50,142 nucleotides of DNA from Kribbella albertanoniae (GCF_004348455.1 NZ_SMKA01000027.1:1-50142); one strand, 5' to 3'; shown: positions 16,002 through 25,890, counted from the first letter of the stretch. Made by a program: numbers and translations. The notes: generated by a model not told the origin, from the sequence alone.

Positions 16002-17002
16002 CCGTGACGCACGAGGCCGTGCCGGGAGGCGGACCCAAGCGGTCCGTCCCCCGGCGTCGCCGGCCGTTGACCTTCGACCGGGTCAGCTTCATGGTCGTGT
16101 TCCTCGGCCTGCCGCTGGCGGTGTTCGTGATCTTCGTGGTCTCGCCGTTCGCGCAGGCACTGTGGTACTCGATGACCGACTGGTCCGGCTTCAGCTCGGG
16201 GATGAACTTCGTCGGCTTCGACAACTACGTGAAGCTGTTCCACGACGACATCTTCCTCAAGGCCGTCCGCAACAACGTGCTGCTGGCGATCGTGGTCCCG
16301 ATCGTCACGATCGTGCTGTCGCTGACCCTGGCGACCCTGGTCACGATCGGTGGCTCCGGGACCGGCACCATCCGCGGGCTGCGCAATGCGGGCTTCTACC
16401 GGATCATCTCGTTCTTCCCGTACGTCATTCCCGCGATCGTGATCGGCCTGATCTGGGCGCAGGTGTTCACCCCGAGCTCGGGGATCCTGGACGCGGCGCT
16501 GTCGAAGATCGGGCTGGAGCAGTTCAAGGACTACGCGTGGCTCGGGGAAGCCAAGACCGCGATGCCGGCCTCGATGTTCGTGATGATCTGGGGCGCCGTC
16601 GGCTTCTACATGGTGCTGTTCATCGCCGCCATCCGGGGGATCGACCCCGAGGTGTTCGAGGCGGCCCGGATCGACGGTGCGGGCCGGTTCCGGACCGCGA
16701 TCTCGCTGACCGTGCCGCTGATTCGTGACAACGTGCAGACGGCCTACATCTATCTCGGGATCGCCGCCCTCGACGCCTTCGTCTACATGCAGGCGCTGAA
16801 CCCCGGCGGTGGGCCGCAGAACTCGACCCTGGTCATGCCGCAGCAGTTGTTCACCACGGCCTTCAGCAAGGGACAGTTCGGTTACTCGACGGCGATGGGT
16901 GTGGTCCTGGCCGCGGTGACGATGCTGTTCGCGCTCGTGGTCTTCACGGTGAACGCACTGACCGGCGGACGTGACCAGCGGAAAGCGAAGGTAGGCCGAT
17001 GA
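15998..17002 (+). CDS. ngcF: Sugar ABC transporter permease, NgcF-like
   Basis: 334 aa with six predicted membrane helices in a MalF-type arrangement. The cytoplasmic EAA loop, contact site for the ATPase, is seen as FEAARIDGAGRFRTAISLTV (about 220-240). GTG start overlapping the NgcE stop by four bases, and its own stop overlaps the next ATG, so the three are translationally coupled. No ATP-binding subunit is encoded nearby; many actinobacterial sugar importers share the distant MsiK ATPase. Confidence 0.88.
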   Translation: MTVTHEAVPGGGPKRSVPRRRRPLTFDRVSFMVVFLGLPLAVFVIFVVSPFAQALWYSMTDWSGFSSGMNFVGFDNYVKLFHDDIFLKAVRNNVLLAIVVPIVTIVLSLTLATLVTIGGSGTGTIRGLRNAGFYRIISFFPYVIPAIVIGLIWAQVFTPSSGILDAALSKIGLEQFKDYAWLGEAKTAMPASMFVMIWGAVGFYMVLFIAAIRGIDPEVFEAARIDGAGRFRTAISLTVPLIRDNVQTAYIYLGIAALDAFVYMQALNPGGGPQNSTLVMPQQLFTTAFSKGQFGYSTAMGVVLAAVTMLFALVVFTVNALTGGRDQRKAKVGR

Positions 17003-17883
17003 CGACAACCACCGCCGAGCGGCCCGGCCTCGTGGCCCGGGTCCCGCAAGGGGCCAAGGAAGGTCGTGGGGTGGCGGCGACCGCCCACTTCGCGCTGATC
17101 CTGTGGTCGCTGCTGGTGATCCTGCCGTTGCTCTGGACCGTGCTGTCGTCGTTCAAGTCGACGCAGGAGGTCCTGGGCAACCCGCTGGCGCTGCCGGGCA
17201 AGCTGCACTTCGAGAACTACGTCAACGCCTGGACGACGGCCGGGATCGGCCGCTACTTCGTCAACACGGTGGTCGTCGTCGGTACCGCGCTGGTGCTGGT
17301 GATGGTCCTGGGTGCCATGTGCGCCTACGTGCTGGCCAGGTTCACCTTCCCCGGCAACCGGCTGATCTACTACTCGATGCTGGCCGGTCTGACCTTCCCG
17401 GTCTTCCTGGCGATCGTTCCGCTGTTCTTCGTGCTGAAGAACCTCTCGCTGCTGAACACGCTGCCAGGGTTGATCGTCACGTACGTCGCGTTCGCGCTGC
17501 CGTTCACCGTCTTCTTCCTGCACAGCTTCTTCAAGCAGCTACCGGGCGAGATCTACGAGGCGGCGCAGATCGACGGCGCCGGTGAGTGGCGGACGTTCTT
17601 CTCGGTGATGCTGCCGATGGCCCGTCCGGGGATGGCCTCGGTCGCCATCTTCAACTTCCTCGGGTTGTGGAACCAGTTCCTGCTTCCGGTCGCGCTGAAC
17701 ACCGACTCGAACAACTACGTGTTGTCGCAGGGGATGGCGTCGTTCGCATCCCAAGCCGGGTACGCGGTGGACTTCGGCGCGCTGTTCGCGGCCGTGGTGA
17801 TCACGGTGGCGCCGGTGCTGGTGGTTTACATCATCTTCCAGCGTCAATTGCAGGTATCGGTCACCCAGGGCGGCGTGAAGTAG
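16999..17883 (+). CDS. ngcG: Sugar ABC transporter permease, NgcG-like
   Basis: 294 aa, MalG-type permease with about six membrane helices. The EAA loop reads YEAAQIDGAGEWRTFFSVML near residue 190. The ATG overlaps the stop of the partner permease (ATGA). The second binding-protein gene starts 9 bp downstream, so it belongs to the same operon. Pairs with the preceding permease to form the membrane channel. Confidence 0.88.
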   Translation: MTTTTAERPGLVARVPQGAKEGRGVAATAHFALILWSLLVILPLLWTVLSSFKSTQEVLGNPLALPGKLHFENYVNAWTTAGIGRYFVNTVVVVGTALVLVMVLGAMCAYVLARFTFPGNRLIYYSMLAGLTFPVFLAIVPLFFVLKNLSLLNTLPGLIVTYVAFALPFTVFFLHSFFKQLPGEIYEAAQIDGAGEWRTFFSVMLPMARPGMASVAIFNFLGLWNQFLLPVALNTDSNNYVLSQGMASFASQAGYAVDFGALFAAVVITVAPVLVVYIIFQRQLQVSVTQGGVK

Positions 17884-17892
17884 CCTGCCTGG

Positions 17893-19221
17893 ATGCTGAA
17901 ACGGCGGACAGTTCTCCAAGGAGCGCTCGCCGGCGCCGTACTGAGCGGATGCTCGACGGATACGCCGGTGAGCGTTCCTACTGTTGATCCGGGATCGTTG
18001 CCCCTCGACGTGGTGGCAGGAGCCGAGTACGGCGGGTTCGCGGCGGCGGCGTACCGGAAGAAGTATCCGAGTGCGTCGGTCACGTCGGTGGTGGATCCGT
18101 TGTTGCGGGACAAGGTGCTGACGCGGTTCCAGGCCGGTGGCCCGCCGGACGTCGTACTGAATGCCGGTGCCAAGCCGCTGGAGTTGCCGCGGCTGGTGGC
18201 GCAGGGGCAGCTCGCGGATCTGCGGGGTGTGCTGGATGCGCCGGCCTGGGACAACGATAAGGCGAAGGTCTCGGACGGGATCCTGCCGGGGATGCTGGAG
18301 TCCGGGCAGTACGACGGGACGCAGCGGACCATCAACTATGTCGCGACCGTGTACGGGCTCTGGTATTCGGCCGCATTGTTCCAGCGGCATGGGTGGGACG
18401 TGCCCCGGACCTGGCCGCAGTTGCTTGCCCTGGGCACCGAAATGAAGGGTGCCGGGCTCGGGGCGTTCGTGTACCCGGGCAACCATCCGTACTACGTGCT
18501 GGAGCTGGTGCTCACGCTGGCCGCGAAGGCCGGCGGGCATGACGTGGTGAAGCGGATCGACAACCTGGAGGACGGCGCCTGGCGCGACTCCGCCATGATC
18601 CGGGCGATCTCCGCTGTCGGTGAGCTGGTGAAGCGCGGGCTGCTCGCGCCGGGCAGTGCGAAGTACGACCACATCGCGGCCCAGAAACGGTTCCTGGCAA
18701 ACAAAGCCGGGATGCTGCCGTGCGGGAACTGGCTCGAGAACGAGATGAGGGCATCGATCCCGGCCAACTTCGCGCTGACCATGTTCGCCGTACCGCCGCT
18801 GGACGGCTCAACCGCCTTGCCGCGTGGACTCCACGTCGCCGCGACCGCGCCGTACCTGGTGGCCGAGAAGGCGAAGAACAAGGCCGGTGGGCTGGAGTTC
18901 CTGCGGGCCGCGCTGTCGCGGGATGTCGCCGCGCAGGTGACCACGGAGGCCAACCAGCTCACGATCGTTCGTGGTGCGGCCGACGGGCTGGAGATCGGTA
19001 CGGCGTTGCGCTCCGCCCGTGATCTGCTCGGTGCGGCCGGGGATCAGGCGATCACGTGGTACTTCGACAGCTGGTACCCGGCGTTCGCCACGGCCGCGGC
19101 CCAGGCGACCGGCGAGTTCCTGGCCGGCGGCGTACCGGTGTCCGACTGGAGCGGGAAGATCCAGCTGGCGGCCGACGAGTTGAAGAAGGACAAGGCAGTC
19201 ACCAAGTATCACCGAGCGTGA
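17893..19221 (+). CDS. Second NgcE-like solute-binding lipoprotein
   Basis: 442 aa. A short signal with lipobox (LAGAVLSGC, Cys at about 21) and a KRR start. The body is clearly related to the first binding protein: TINYVATVYGLWYSAALFQR parallels the equivalent region of that protein, and the LPCGNWLENEM segment parallels YPSGSWIENEM. It shares one permease pair with the first binding protein, so this importer may accept two ligand classes. The stop is 48 bp before the next gene, across the iron box. The ligand is unknown. Confidence 0.82.
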   Translation: MLKRRTVLQGALAGAVLSGCSTDTPVSVPTVDPGSLPLDVVAGAEYGGFAAAAYRKKYPSASVTSVVDPLLRDKVLTRFQAGGPPDVVLNAGAKPLELPRLVAQGQLADLRGVLDAPAWDNDKAKVSDGILPGMLESGQYDGTQRTINYVATVYGLWYSAALFQRHGWDVPRTWPQLLALGTEMKGAGLGAFVYPGNHPYYVLELVLTLAAKAGGHDVVKRIDNLEDGAWRDSAMIRAISAVGELVKRGLLAPGSAKYDHIAAQKRFLANKAGMLPCGNWLENEMRASIPANFALTMFAVPPLDGSTALPRGLHVAATAPYLVAEKAKNKAGGLEFLRAALSRDVAAQVTTEANQLTIVRGAADGLEIGTALRSARDLLGAAGDQAITWYFDSWYPAFATAAAQATGEFLAGGVPVSDWSGKIQLAADELKKDKAVTKYHRA

Positions 19222-19226
19222 ATAGA

Positions 19227-19245
19227 TTAGGTTAGGGCAACCTAA
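19227..19245 (+). promoter_or_regulatory. IdeR/DtxR-type iron box
   Basis: TTAGGTTAGGGCAACCTAA matches the 19-bp actinobacterial iron-box consensus TTAGGTTAGGCTAACCTAA at 17 positions. It lies 24 bp upstream of the siderophore-binding lipoprotein gene, where Fe(II)-IdeR/DmdR would repress it. Confidence 0.8.
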
Positions 19246-19269
19246 ACGTTCACCCCCTGTGAGGTCCCG

Positions 19270-20304
19270 ATGCGCAACCTGCTGCGCCCGCTCGTGCTGC
19301 TCGTCGTACCCCTGCTCGCCCTGACCGCCTGTGGCGCCGAAGCCAAGGAACCCGCGGCGGCCGACGGCCAGACGCAGGGTGGGGTCGAGGCGGGGGCGTA
19401 CCCCGTCACGATCAAGAACAAGTACGGCGACGCCGTGATCAAGGAGTCGCCGAAGCGCGTCGTCGCGGTCGGCCTGATCGAACAGGACGCGCTGCTCGCG
19501 CTGGGCGTCGTACCGGTCGGCACCACCGAGTGGTTCGGCGAGAAGCCGGGTGCGCTGTTCCCCTGGGCCAAGGAGAAGCTCGGCAGCGGCGCGTTGCCGA
19601 CGGTGCTGAGCGACAAGGACGGCATCCAGTTCGAGAAGCTGGCCGCATTGCAGCCGGACCTGATCGTCGGTCTGTACTCGTCGATCACCGCGGACGACTA
19701 CAAGAAGCTGACGGCGATCGCGACGACGATCGCGCAGCCGGCCGACGGCAGCGCGGACTACAGCGTCACCTGGCAGACCGTCACCCGGACCATCGGGCAG
19801 GCCGTCGGCAAGCCGAAGGCGGCCGATGAGCTGGTCACGGGCGTCGAGAAGAAGTTCGAGGAGGCGCGCGCCGCGCACCCCGAGTTCAAGGGCAAGACCG
19901 GCCTGATGGCCTCGCCGTGGGAGGGCTACTTCGTCTACGGCCCACAGGACCCGCGCTCGAAGGTGCTCGCCGACCTTGGTCTCGTGATGCCGCCGGAGAT
20001 GGACAAGCTGGTCGGTGACAAGTTCGGTGCCAACATCAGCGCCGAGAAGATCGGCCTGTTCGACCAGCAGGTCCTGGTCTGGTTCCCGGCCAAGGACGGG
20101 ACCGCCAAGCTGAAGGCCGACCCGCTGCTGAAGAACCTCAAGGCCCGCACCGAGGCGCGGGAGATCTTCATCGAGGAGGACTACAACGACCTGTTCTACG
20201 GCGCGACCAGCTTCGTCTCGGTCCTCAGCCTCCCGATCGTCCTCGAGAAGCTGGTCCCCAAGCTCGCCGCCGCCCTCGACGGCAACCCCGCCACCAACGC
20301 CTAA
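19270..20304 (+). CDS. Iron-siderophore ABC transporter substrate-binding lipoprotein
   Basis: 344 aa. Signal peptide with lipobox LLALTAC (Cys at about 20), then a class III periplasmic-binding (FecB/FhuD-type) fold. The N-lobe starts with SPKRVVAVGLIEQDALLALG, and the C-lobe has a long connecting helix around IGQAVGKPKAADELV. It binds a ferric siderophore at the cell surface. No permease or ATPase is adjacent, so the cognate transporter is elsewhere. The iron box upstream predicts induction on iron starvation. ATG start with GAGG upstream. The stop overlaps tail-to-tail by four bases with the next gene. Confidence 0.9.
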   Translation: MRNLLRPLVLLVVPLLALTACGAEAKEPAAADGQTQGGVEAGAYPVTIKNKYGDAVIKESPKRVVAVGLIEQDALLALGVVPVGTTEWFGEKPGALFPWAKEKLGSGALPTVLSDKDGIQFEKLAALQPDLIVGLYSSITADDYKKLTAIATTIAQPADGSADYSVTWQTVTRTIGQAVGKPKAADELVTGVEKKFEEARAAHPEFKGKTGLMASPWEGYFVYGPQDPRSKVLADLGLVMPPEMDKLVGDKFGANISAEKIGLFDQQVLVWFPAKDGTAKLKADPLLKNLKARTEAREIFIEEDYNDLFYGATSFVSVLSLPIVLEKLVPKLAAALDGNPATNA

Positions 20305-20846
20305 GGCCAGACGACCTCGTCGAGGAAGTCCTCCACGGCCGTCGCCACTTGCCCCAGTACGGCGGCCGACGCCGCGAGCCGGCCCGGGACGTACATCCCG
20401 TGGCTGGCCTCCGGCACCTCCAGCACGTACGGCGTCAGTTCGCGCGCGACGGCGGAGTCCCACAAGGCGTCCGCCGTACCGCCGACGACCAGGAACGGCG
20501 CTGTCGCGCGACGCAGCCCGTCCACGACCCACGGATCGGTCAGGATCGGGCTCAGCCACACCGCCGGCAGGCCCCGGTCGGCGACGAGCGGACTGGCATA
20601 GCTGCCCAGCGATCGGCCGATGAGCAGGACCTCACCGTCGGTGACGGACAAGGCGCGTTCCACCTGTGGCACGACCCAGGGGCCGCGTTCCGCTTCGGTC
20701 AGCGTCAACGGACGGTCTGGCTCGTCCCACCAGATCCGGTGGATCTGCGCACCCCGCTGCTCCGCGGCATCTGCGGCGTACATGGGTAGTGGTGCGCTCG
20801 GGCCGTTCTGGCCGCCGGGGACGACCACAGCGGTGCGTGAACTCAT
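20301..20846 (-). CDS. Small alpha/beta hydrolase
   Basis: 181 aa. A compact alpha/beta-hydrolase fold with nucleophile elbow LLIGRSLGSYAS (G-R-S-L-G, Ser near residue 78), the acid region VVGGTADALWD (near 125) and a C-terminal ASHGMYVPG His (near 148). That gives a plausible Ser-Asp-His triad. It resembles small serine hydrolases of the dienelactone/RBBP9 size range. Substrate unknown. Convergent with the iron-binding lipoprotein gene, overlapping by four bases. Confidence 0.8.
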   Translation of the reverse strand: MSSRTAVVVPGGQNGPSAPLPMYAADAAEQRGAQIHRIWWDEPDRPLTLTEAERGPWVVPQVERALSVTDGEVLLIGRSLGSYASPLVADRGLPAVWLSPILTDPWVVDGLRRATAPFLVVGGTADALWDSAVARELTPYVLEVPEASHGMYVPGRLAASAAVLGQVATAVEDFLDEVVWP

Positions 20847-20875
20847 AACGCGGACTGTATGACCCTCGGGGGTGA

Positions 20876-21966
<1,091 letters not shown>

Positions 21967-21967
<1 letters not shown>

Positions 21968-22479
21968 TGGCGACGATCGGGGTTGCGATCCCGATCGCGG
22001 AACCGTTCGGCTCGGAGCTGCAGAAGTACCGGGCCGAGTTCGGCGATCCGATGGCCGCCTCGATCCCGACCCATGTGACGCTGCTGCCGCCGACCGAGAT
22101 CGACGACGCGGCCCTGGCATCGATCGACGAGCACCTGCTCGAGGTGGCCGCCCGGTTCCCGAGCTTCCGGATCCGGCTCCGCGGTACGGCGACCTTCCGG
22201 CCGATCTCGCCGGTCGTGTTCGTACCGCTGGCCGAGGGCATCTCGTCGTGTGAGGTCCTGCAGTCCCAGGTCCGGTCGGGTCCGTTGGCGGTGGATCTCC
22301 GGTTCCCGTACCACCCGCATGTCACGGTGGCCCACGACTTGGAGAAGGACGCGCTCGACCGCGCGTACGACACCCTGTCGGAGTACGACTGCGCCTTCGA
22401 CGTCACGGCCTTCGACCGTTACGAACACGGTGCCGACGGCGTGTGGCGCCCGCAGCGCTCATTTCCCCTGACAGGCTGA
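21967..22479 (+). CDS. 2'-5' RNA ligase / 2H phosphoesterase family protein
   Basis: 170 aa. The two H-x-T motifs that define 2H phosphoesterases are present: THVTLL (about residue 36) and HPHVTVAH (about 119). The family cleaves or ligates 2',5'-phosphodiester or cyclic phosphate bonds in RNA and nucleotides. The substrate here is unknown. GTG start overlapping the trpS stop by one base. Linkage with trpS suggests a role near RNA repair, but this is inference only. Confidence 0.85.
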
Positions 22480-22507
22480 GCTACCTTTCCCTGGGTACAG
22501 GAGCGTC

Positions 22508-23578
22508 ATGAACATCAAGGCTGTCTGGAGGCGCTTCGCGCGCACCCAGATCTGGCGGGCGTGGCAACGGTACGGCGATCGCCGGGGCAACCGGTTGGCC
22601 GGGGCAACGAGTTTCTTCGGCTTCCTGTCGTTGTTCCCGCTGATCGTCCTGGCCGCGGCCGTTACTGGTCCGCTACTGGGCAGCTCGGCGATCTCGGGAT
22701 TGAAGAAGGCGCTGCAGGAGAACCTGCCCGGGATCGGCGACAAGATCGACATCGACTCGCTGATCGCCAACGCGGGCACGATCGGGCTGATCTCCGGCAT
22801 CTCGCTGCTCTTCACCGGGCTCGGCTGGATCGACTCCCTGCGCGCGTCGATCCGCTCGATGCACGAGCTCGACGACCAGCCTGGTAACGCGATCCAGCTC
22901 AAGCTCGCGGATCTCGGTGCGCTGATCGGCCTCGGCGTGATCGGCGCGGTCGGTACCGGCGCGTCGTCGATCCTGACCGGGTTGTCGGAGCGGATCGTCG
23001 CCGCGGCCGACCTCGATGGCACCTGGCTCGCGAACTGGGGTCTCGACGCGATCAGCCTCGTCCTCGGCATCGCGGCCGGCGCGCTGCTCTTCCTCTACCT
23101 GCAGACCGCCTTGCCGCGGATCATCCTGCCCCGCAAGGTGATGCTGATCGCGGCCCTCGCGGGTGGCATCCTCTTCTACCTGGCCCAGAAGCTCGGCAAC
23201 GTGTACGTGAAACACGTGCTCGGTTCCAACGCGGCGTACGGCGCCTTGGCCCTCCCGCTCGCGCTGCTGGTCTGGATCTACCTGATGACCCGCGTCATCA
23301 TGCTGATCGCCGCGTGGACCAAGGAAGCCGGCCTCGACGCGATCGCCCGCGAGACCGACGACACCGCCCGCCTCCGCATCTCCGAAGCACCCCTCCCGGC
23401 CGGCATGTCCGTCGAAGAGCCCCTCCTGCTGGGCCCACCCGGCAAACGCTACAAAGTCGTCCCCATCCCCCAGAAGAAGGCCGACACAGTCGCCGTCGCC
23501 GCCGGCGCCGTACTAGGCATGGCCGTCACCACCATCGCCGTACAACTAGCCAAAGCAGCCCGCTCCACCCGCCGCTAA
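22508..23578 (+). CDS. YihY/BrkB-family inner membrane protein
   Basis: 356 aa. Begins RFARTQIWRAWQRYGDRRGN and has the family core GATSFFGFLSLFPLIVLAAAV. About six membrane segments lie between residues 40 and 265. The C-terminus is a soluble tail. YihY/BrkB proteins are widely conserved; the function is unsettled (once labelled ribonuclease BN or serum resistance). ATG start with AGGAG seven bases upstream. Convergent with the carboxypeptidase gene across a hairpin. Confidence 0.9.
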   Translation: MNIKAVWRRFARTQIWRAWQRYGDRRGNRLAGATSFFGFLSLFPLIVLAAAVTGPLLGSSAISGLKKALQENLPGIGDKIDIDSLIANAGTIGLISGISLLFTGLGWIDSLRASIRSMHELDDQPGNAIQLKLADLGALIGLGVIGAVGTGASSILTGLSERIVAAADLDGTWLANWGLDAISLVLGIAAGALLFLYLQTALPRIILPRKVMLIAALAGGILFYLAQKLGNVYVKHVLGSNAAYGALALPLALLVWIYLMTRVIMLIAAWTKEAGLDAIARETDDTARLRISEAPLPAGMSVEEPLLLGPPGKRYKVVPIPQKKADTVAVAAGAVLGMAVTTIAVQLAKAARSTRR

Positions 23579-23587
23579 AACCCACAG

Positions 23588-23629
23588 CGTCCGAAGGAAC
23601 GGAGGGCGTGGTCGGCGTGTCTTCGGACG
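23588..23629. terminator. Bidirectional hairpin of the GTCCGAA/TTCGGAC type
   Basis: CGTCCGAAG (23588-23596) and CTTCGGACG (23621-23629) form a perfect 9-bp stem between convergent genes. The right arm touches the stop codon (23630-23632) of the leftward carboxypeptidase gene. The same arms recur twice at 44365-44471. Confidence 0.7.
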
Positions 23630-24733
23630 TTAGTGGCGGCGTCTCCGCGGGCGCTTCAGGAAGAGGCCGAGGAGGAGGACTGGGGGTGCGGCCCAGAACC
23701 AGACGGGCGTGCTGACGAAGAACGAGTTGACCGTGCGGAGCTGTTTGTCCGTCGTACGGCGGCTTGGGGGGATCGGGCCGGCTGCCTGCGGCTGTCCGTC
23801 GGCGGGGCCGGTGGCTTCCTTCGGGGGTGCGACGGGCTTGACCAGGGAGCCGACCGGGCTGAGCTTGTCGTAGTTCTTGAACGTCCAGCTCAGCAGCTTG
23901 CTCGCGTCCTCGGTGATGCCGTGCGGGGCGTTCATCATCGTCACGACCAGGGTGTGACCGTCCCGCCGGGCCGCGCCGATGAACGTGTTCCGGGCGAGCG
24001 TGGTGTAGCCGGTCTTGATGCCGAGGGCGCCGTCGTACTTGAAGAGCAGTTTGTTCTGGTTCGCGACCTGGTAGGTGCCTTTGGTGGTCAGCGGGTAGTT
24101 CGTGAACTTCGTCTTCGCGTACTTCGCGAAGTCCGGCCGCCCGAGTCCCGCCTGGGCGAACAAAGCGAGGTCGTAGGCGCTGGAGTACTGACCGTCCGCA
24201 TCGAGCCCGGTCGGGTCCGTGACAGTGGTGTCGAGCGCGCCGAGATCCTTGGCCTTGGCGTTCATCCGCTGGATGGTCCCCGCCGTACCGCCGTCGTCGT
24301 GCTCGCAGAGTGCGTGTACGGCGTCGTTGCCGGAGGCGAGGAACATGCCCTCGAAGAGCAGGTTGACCGAGTAGCGCAGCCCGGGGGAGATCCCGACCTT
24401 GCTGCCGACGATGTTCGCGTCGGCGTCCGTGCCGGTCACCTGATCGGTCTTCTTCAGCCGAGGTAGTAGCACCAGCGCGGTCAGCGCCTTGAGCGTGCTC
24501 GCGGGCCGCAACTTCGCGTGCGGCGCCTTCGCGGCCAGCACCTGGCCGGTGTCGATGTCGGCGACGACCCAGGCCGATGCCTGCACAGCCGGCGGCGTCG
24601 CACCGGCGGCGACCACCGTCGGCTTCGTCGTCATCAGCGCGCCGCCGACCGGTGCTTGCTCGGCGGCGGTCGCTGTCAGCGGCTGCGCGACCACCAAAGC
24701 GGTGGTCGCGCAGGCCGTCAGAAGCAAACGCAT
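23630..24733 (-). CDS. D-alanyl-D-alanine carboxypeptidase (PBP5/DacA type)
   Basis: 367 aa. It trims the terminal D-Ala from peptidoglycan stem peptides. An N-terminal signal (about 1-24) precedes an S11 penicillin-binding domain: SxxK in PASTLKALT, SxN in ASGNDAV and KTG in GIKTGYTT, in order. A C-terminal membrane helix (VWFWAAPPVLLLGLF) followed by KRPRRRRH anchors it to the membrane. I place the start at ATG 24733. A -10 TAGGCT (24746-24741) lies 7 nt upstream, with TGACGG 17 bp before it, so the mRNA may be leaderless. Confidence 0.93.
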   Translation of the reverse strand: MRLLLTACATTALVVAQPLTATAAEQAPVGGALMTTKPTVVAAGATPPAVQASAWVVADIDTGQVLAAKAPHAKLRPASTLKALTALVLLPRLKKTDQVTGTDADANIVGSKVGISPGLRYSVNLLFEGMFLASGNDAVHALCEHDDGGTAGTIQRMNAKAKDLGALDTTVTDPTGLDADGQYSSAYDLALFAQAGLGRPDFAKYAKTKFTNYPLTTKGTYQVANQNKLLFKYDGALGIKTGYTTLARNTFIGAARRDGHTLVVTMMNAPHGITEDASKLLSWTFKNYDKLSPVGSLVKPVAPPKEATGPADGQPQAAGPIPPSRRTTDKQLRTVNSFFVSTPVWFWAAPPVLLLGLFLKRPRRRRH

Positions 24734-24773
24734 CGGCGGCAGCCTAGACGCCCAAAAGGGCAACCGTCATCTC

Positions 24774-24932
24774 GTGCCTCGTCAAGAAACGTTCGGCACC
24801 TCTAGCGGCGCCCCAGACGCCCGCTGGCTGCGTTGTCGTCGTCGCGAGATGCTCCGCATCGCGCTCCTCCTCCGCCTTGCCAGCGAACGACTGGACCACC
24901 GCTAGAGGCACCAACGTTCCTTGACGAGGCAC
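24774..24932. repeat. 159-bp element bounded by imperfect 35-bp inverted repeats
   Basis: The left arm (24774-24808, starting GTGCCTCGTCAAG) and right arm (24899-24932, ending CTTGACGAGGCAC) match at about 31 of 35 positions. The 90-bp interior holds further inverted repeats: CGCTGGC/GCCAGCG (24822-24828, 24879-24885) and GATGC/GCATC (24848-24852, 24856-24860). The element fills the gap between the protease stop and the carboxypeptidase promoter. No transposase gene is inside. It looks like a MITE or a structured repeat RNA. Confidence 0.7.
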
Positions 24933-24948
24933 AGGCCGCGTGTTCCGG

Positions 24949-25890
24949 TCAGGCCCGGTACGCCGTCCACATGTTGCTGATCCGGGTGCTCTGCCCGGGC
25001 GTGTACTGGTTGTAGCAAGAGTCGTACGAGTAGTCCATGTAGTTGTGGATCGGGTCCAGGCCAGACAGTGAGCAGGAGTCGCGGCCGGTCGGGCAACCGC
25101 TCGACGAGCTGCCCTGAGCCGGGGTGTCGGCAACCCCGTCGTTCGTGCTCGTGCAGCCACCCTGGAACGTGTGGTAGAGCCCGAACCAGTGCCCGGCCTC
25201 GTGCGTCGCGGTCTTGCCGAGGTTGAAGTTCGTCGCCGAACCACCCGGCAGGGACGTGTACTGCACGCGGATCCCGTCGATGCTCGGGTTGCTCGCGTAG
25301 TCCCACGGGAAGGTCGCGATCCCGAGGTAGGAGAAGTTGACCAGCCAGACGTTCAGCGCGTTCTTGCCACCCTTGCGGGTCTGCGCCCGGTACGTCGTGC
25401 TCTGGCCGTCCCGGTGCCACGTGTCGTTGTTGTACCGGTAGGTCCCGGCCAGCGTGAACGTGAACCCGGTGTTCGCGGCCTGGCTGGACTCACCACCGGC
25501 GAAGTTCTGGTTCAGCTCGGCGATCTGCTGGCTGATCTGGGTCGCGGTGACATCACCGGCACCACTGCTCGACCGCATCACGTGGATGTACACCGGCACG
25601 TTGGCTGCCGCGAGCTTCCCGGCCTTCGGGGCCAGCCCACGCGCCTGCTTGGCCTTCAGCAGCTCGGCGGTCCGGGCCTCGATCGACTTCTGCTCGGCCG
25701 CGGACATCTCCCGATGATCCTTCCCGAAGCCACCACGAGCAGCCGGTCCCTCGGCCGGCGTCAAACACGGGTTCGCGGTCTGATCAACCGGCAGCTGCGC
25801 GGTCGCCGTACCACCGAGCGGACTGAAAGCGAGCGCCCCACCGGCCAGCAACACGGCCAGGGCGCGGGGACGAGTAACGAAAGAGCGCAT
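24949..25890 (-). CDS. Secreted M43 (pappalysin-type) zinc metalloprotease
   Basis: 313 aa. A Sec signal peptide (about 1-30, ending around TATA) is followed by a propeptide-like region and a metzincin catalytic domain with HEAGHWFGLYH (H-E-x-x-H-x-x-G-x-x-H) near residue 223 and a Met-turn in IHNYMDYSYD near 285. Cysteines around the active site (GGCTS, SGCPTGRDSCSL, SYDSCYN) would form disulfides in an extracellular enzyme. I chose ATG 25890, preceded by GGAGG nine bases upstream. Substrate is extracellular protein. Confidence 0.9.
   Translation of the reverse strand: MRSFVTRPRALAVLLAGGALAFSPLGGTATAQLPVDQTANPCLTPAEGPAARGGFGKDHREMSAAEQKSIEARTAELLKAKQARGLAPKAGKLAAANVPVYIHVMRSSSGAGDVTATQISQQIAELNQNFAGGESSQAANTGFTFTLAGTYRYNNDTWHRDGQSTTYRAQTRKGGKNALNVWLVNFSYLGIATFPWDYASNPSIDGIRVQYTSLPGGSATNFNLGKTATHEAGHWFGLYHTFQGGCTSTNDGVADTPAQGSSSSGCPTGRDSCSLSGLDPIHNYMDYSYDSCYNQYTPGQSTRISNMWTAYRA

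Noticed and set aside
18808..20559. A 583-codon minus-strand frame over the iron-binding lipoprotein
   Set aside because: Arg/Gly/Asp-rich low-complexity product, antisense to genes with clear signal peptides and an iron box.
24774..24932. Ordinary intrinsic terminator
   Set aside because: The arms are 35 bp long and 90 bp apart, with nested stems inside and no U tract, which is too large and complex for a simple terminator.
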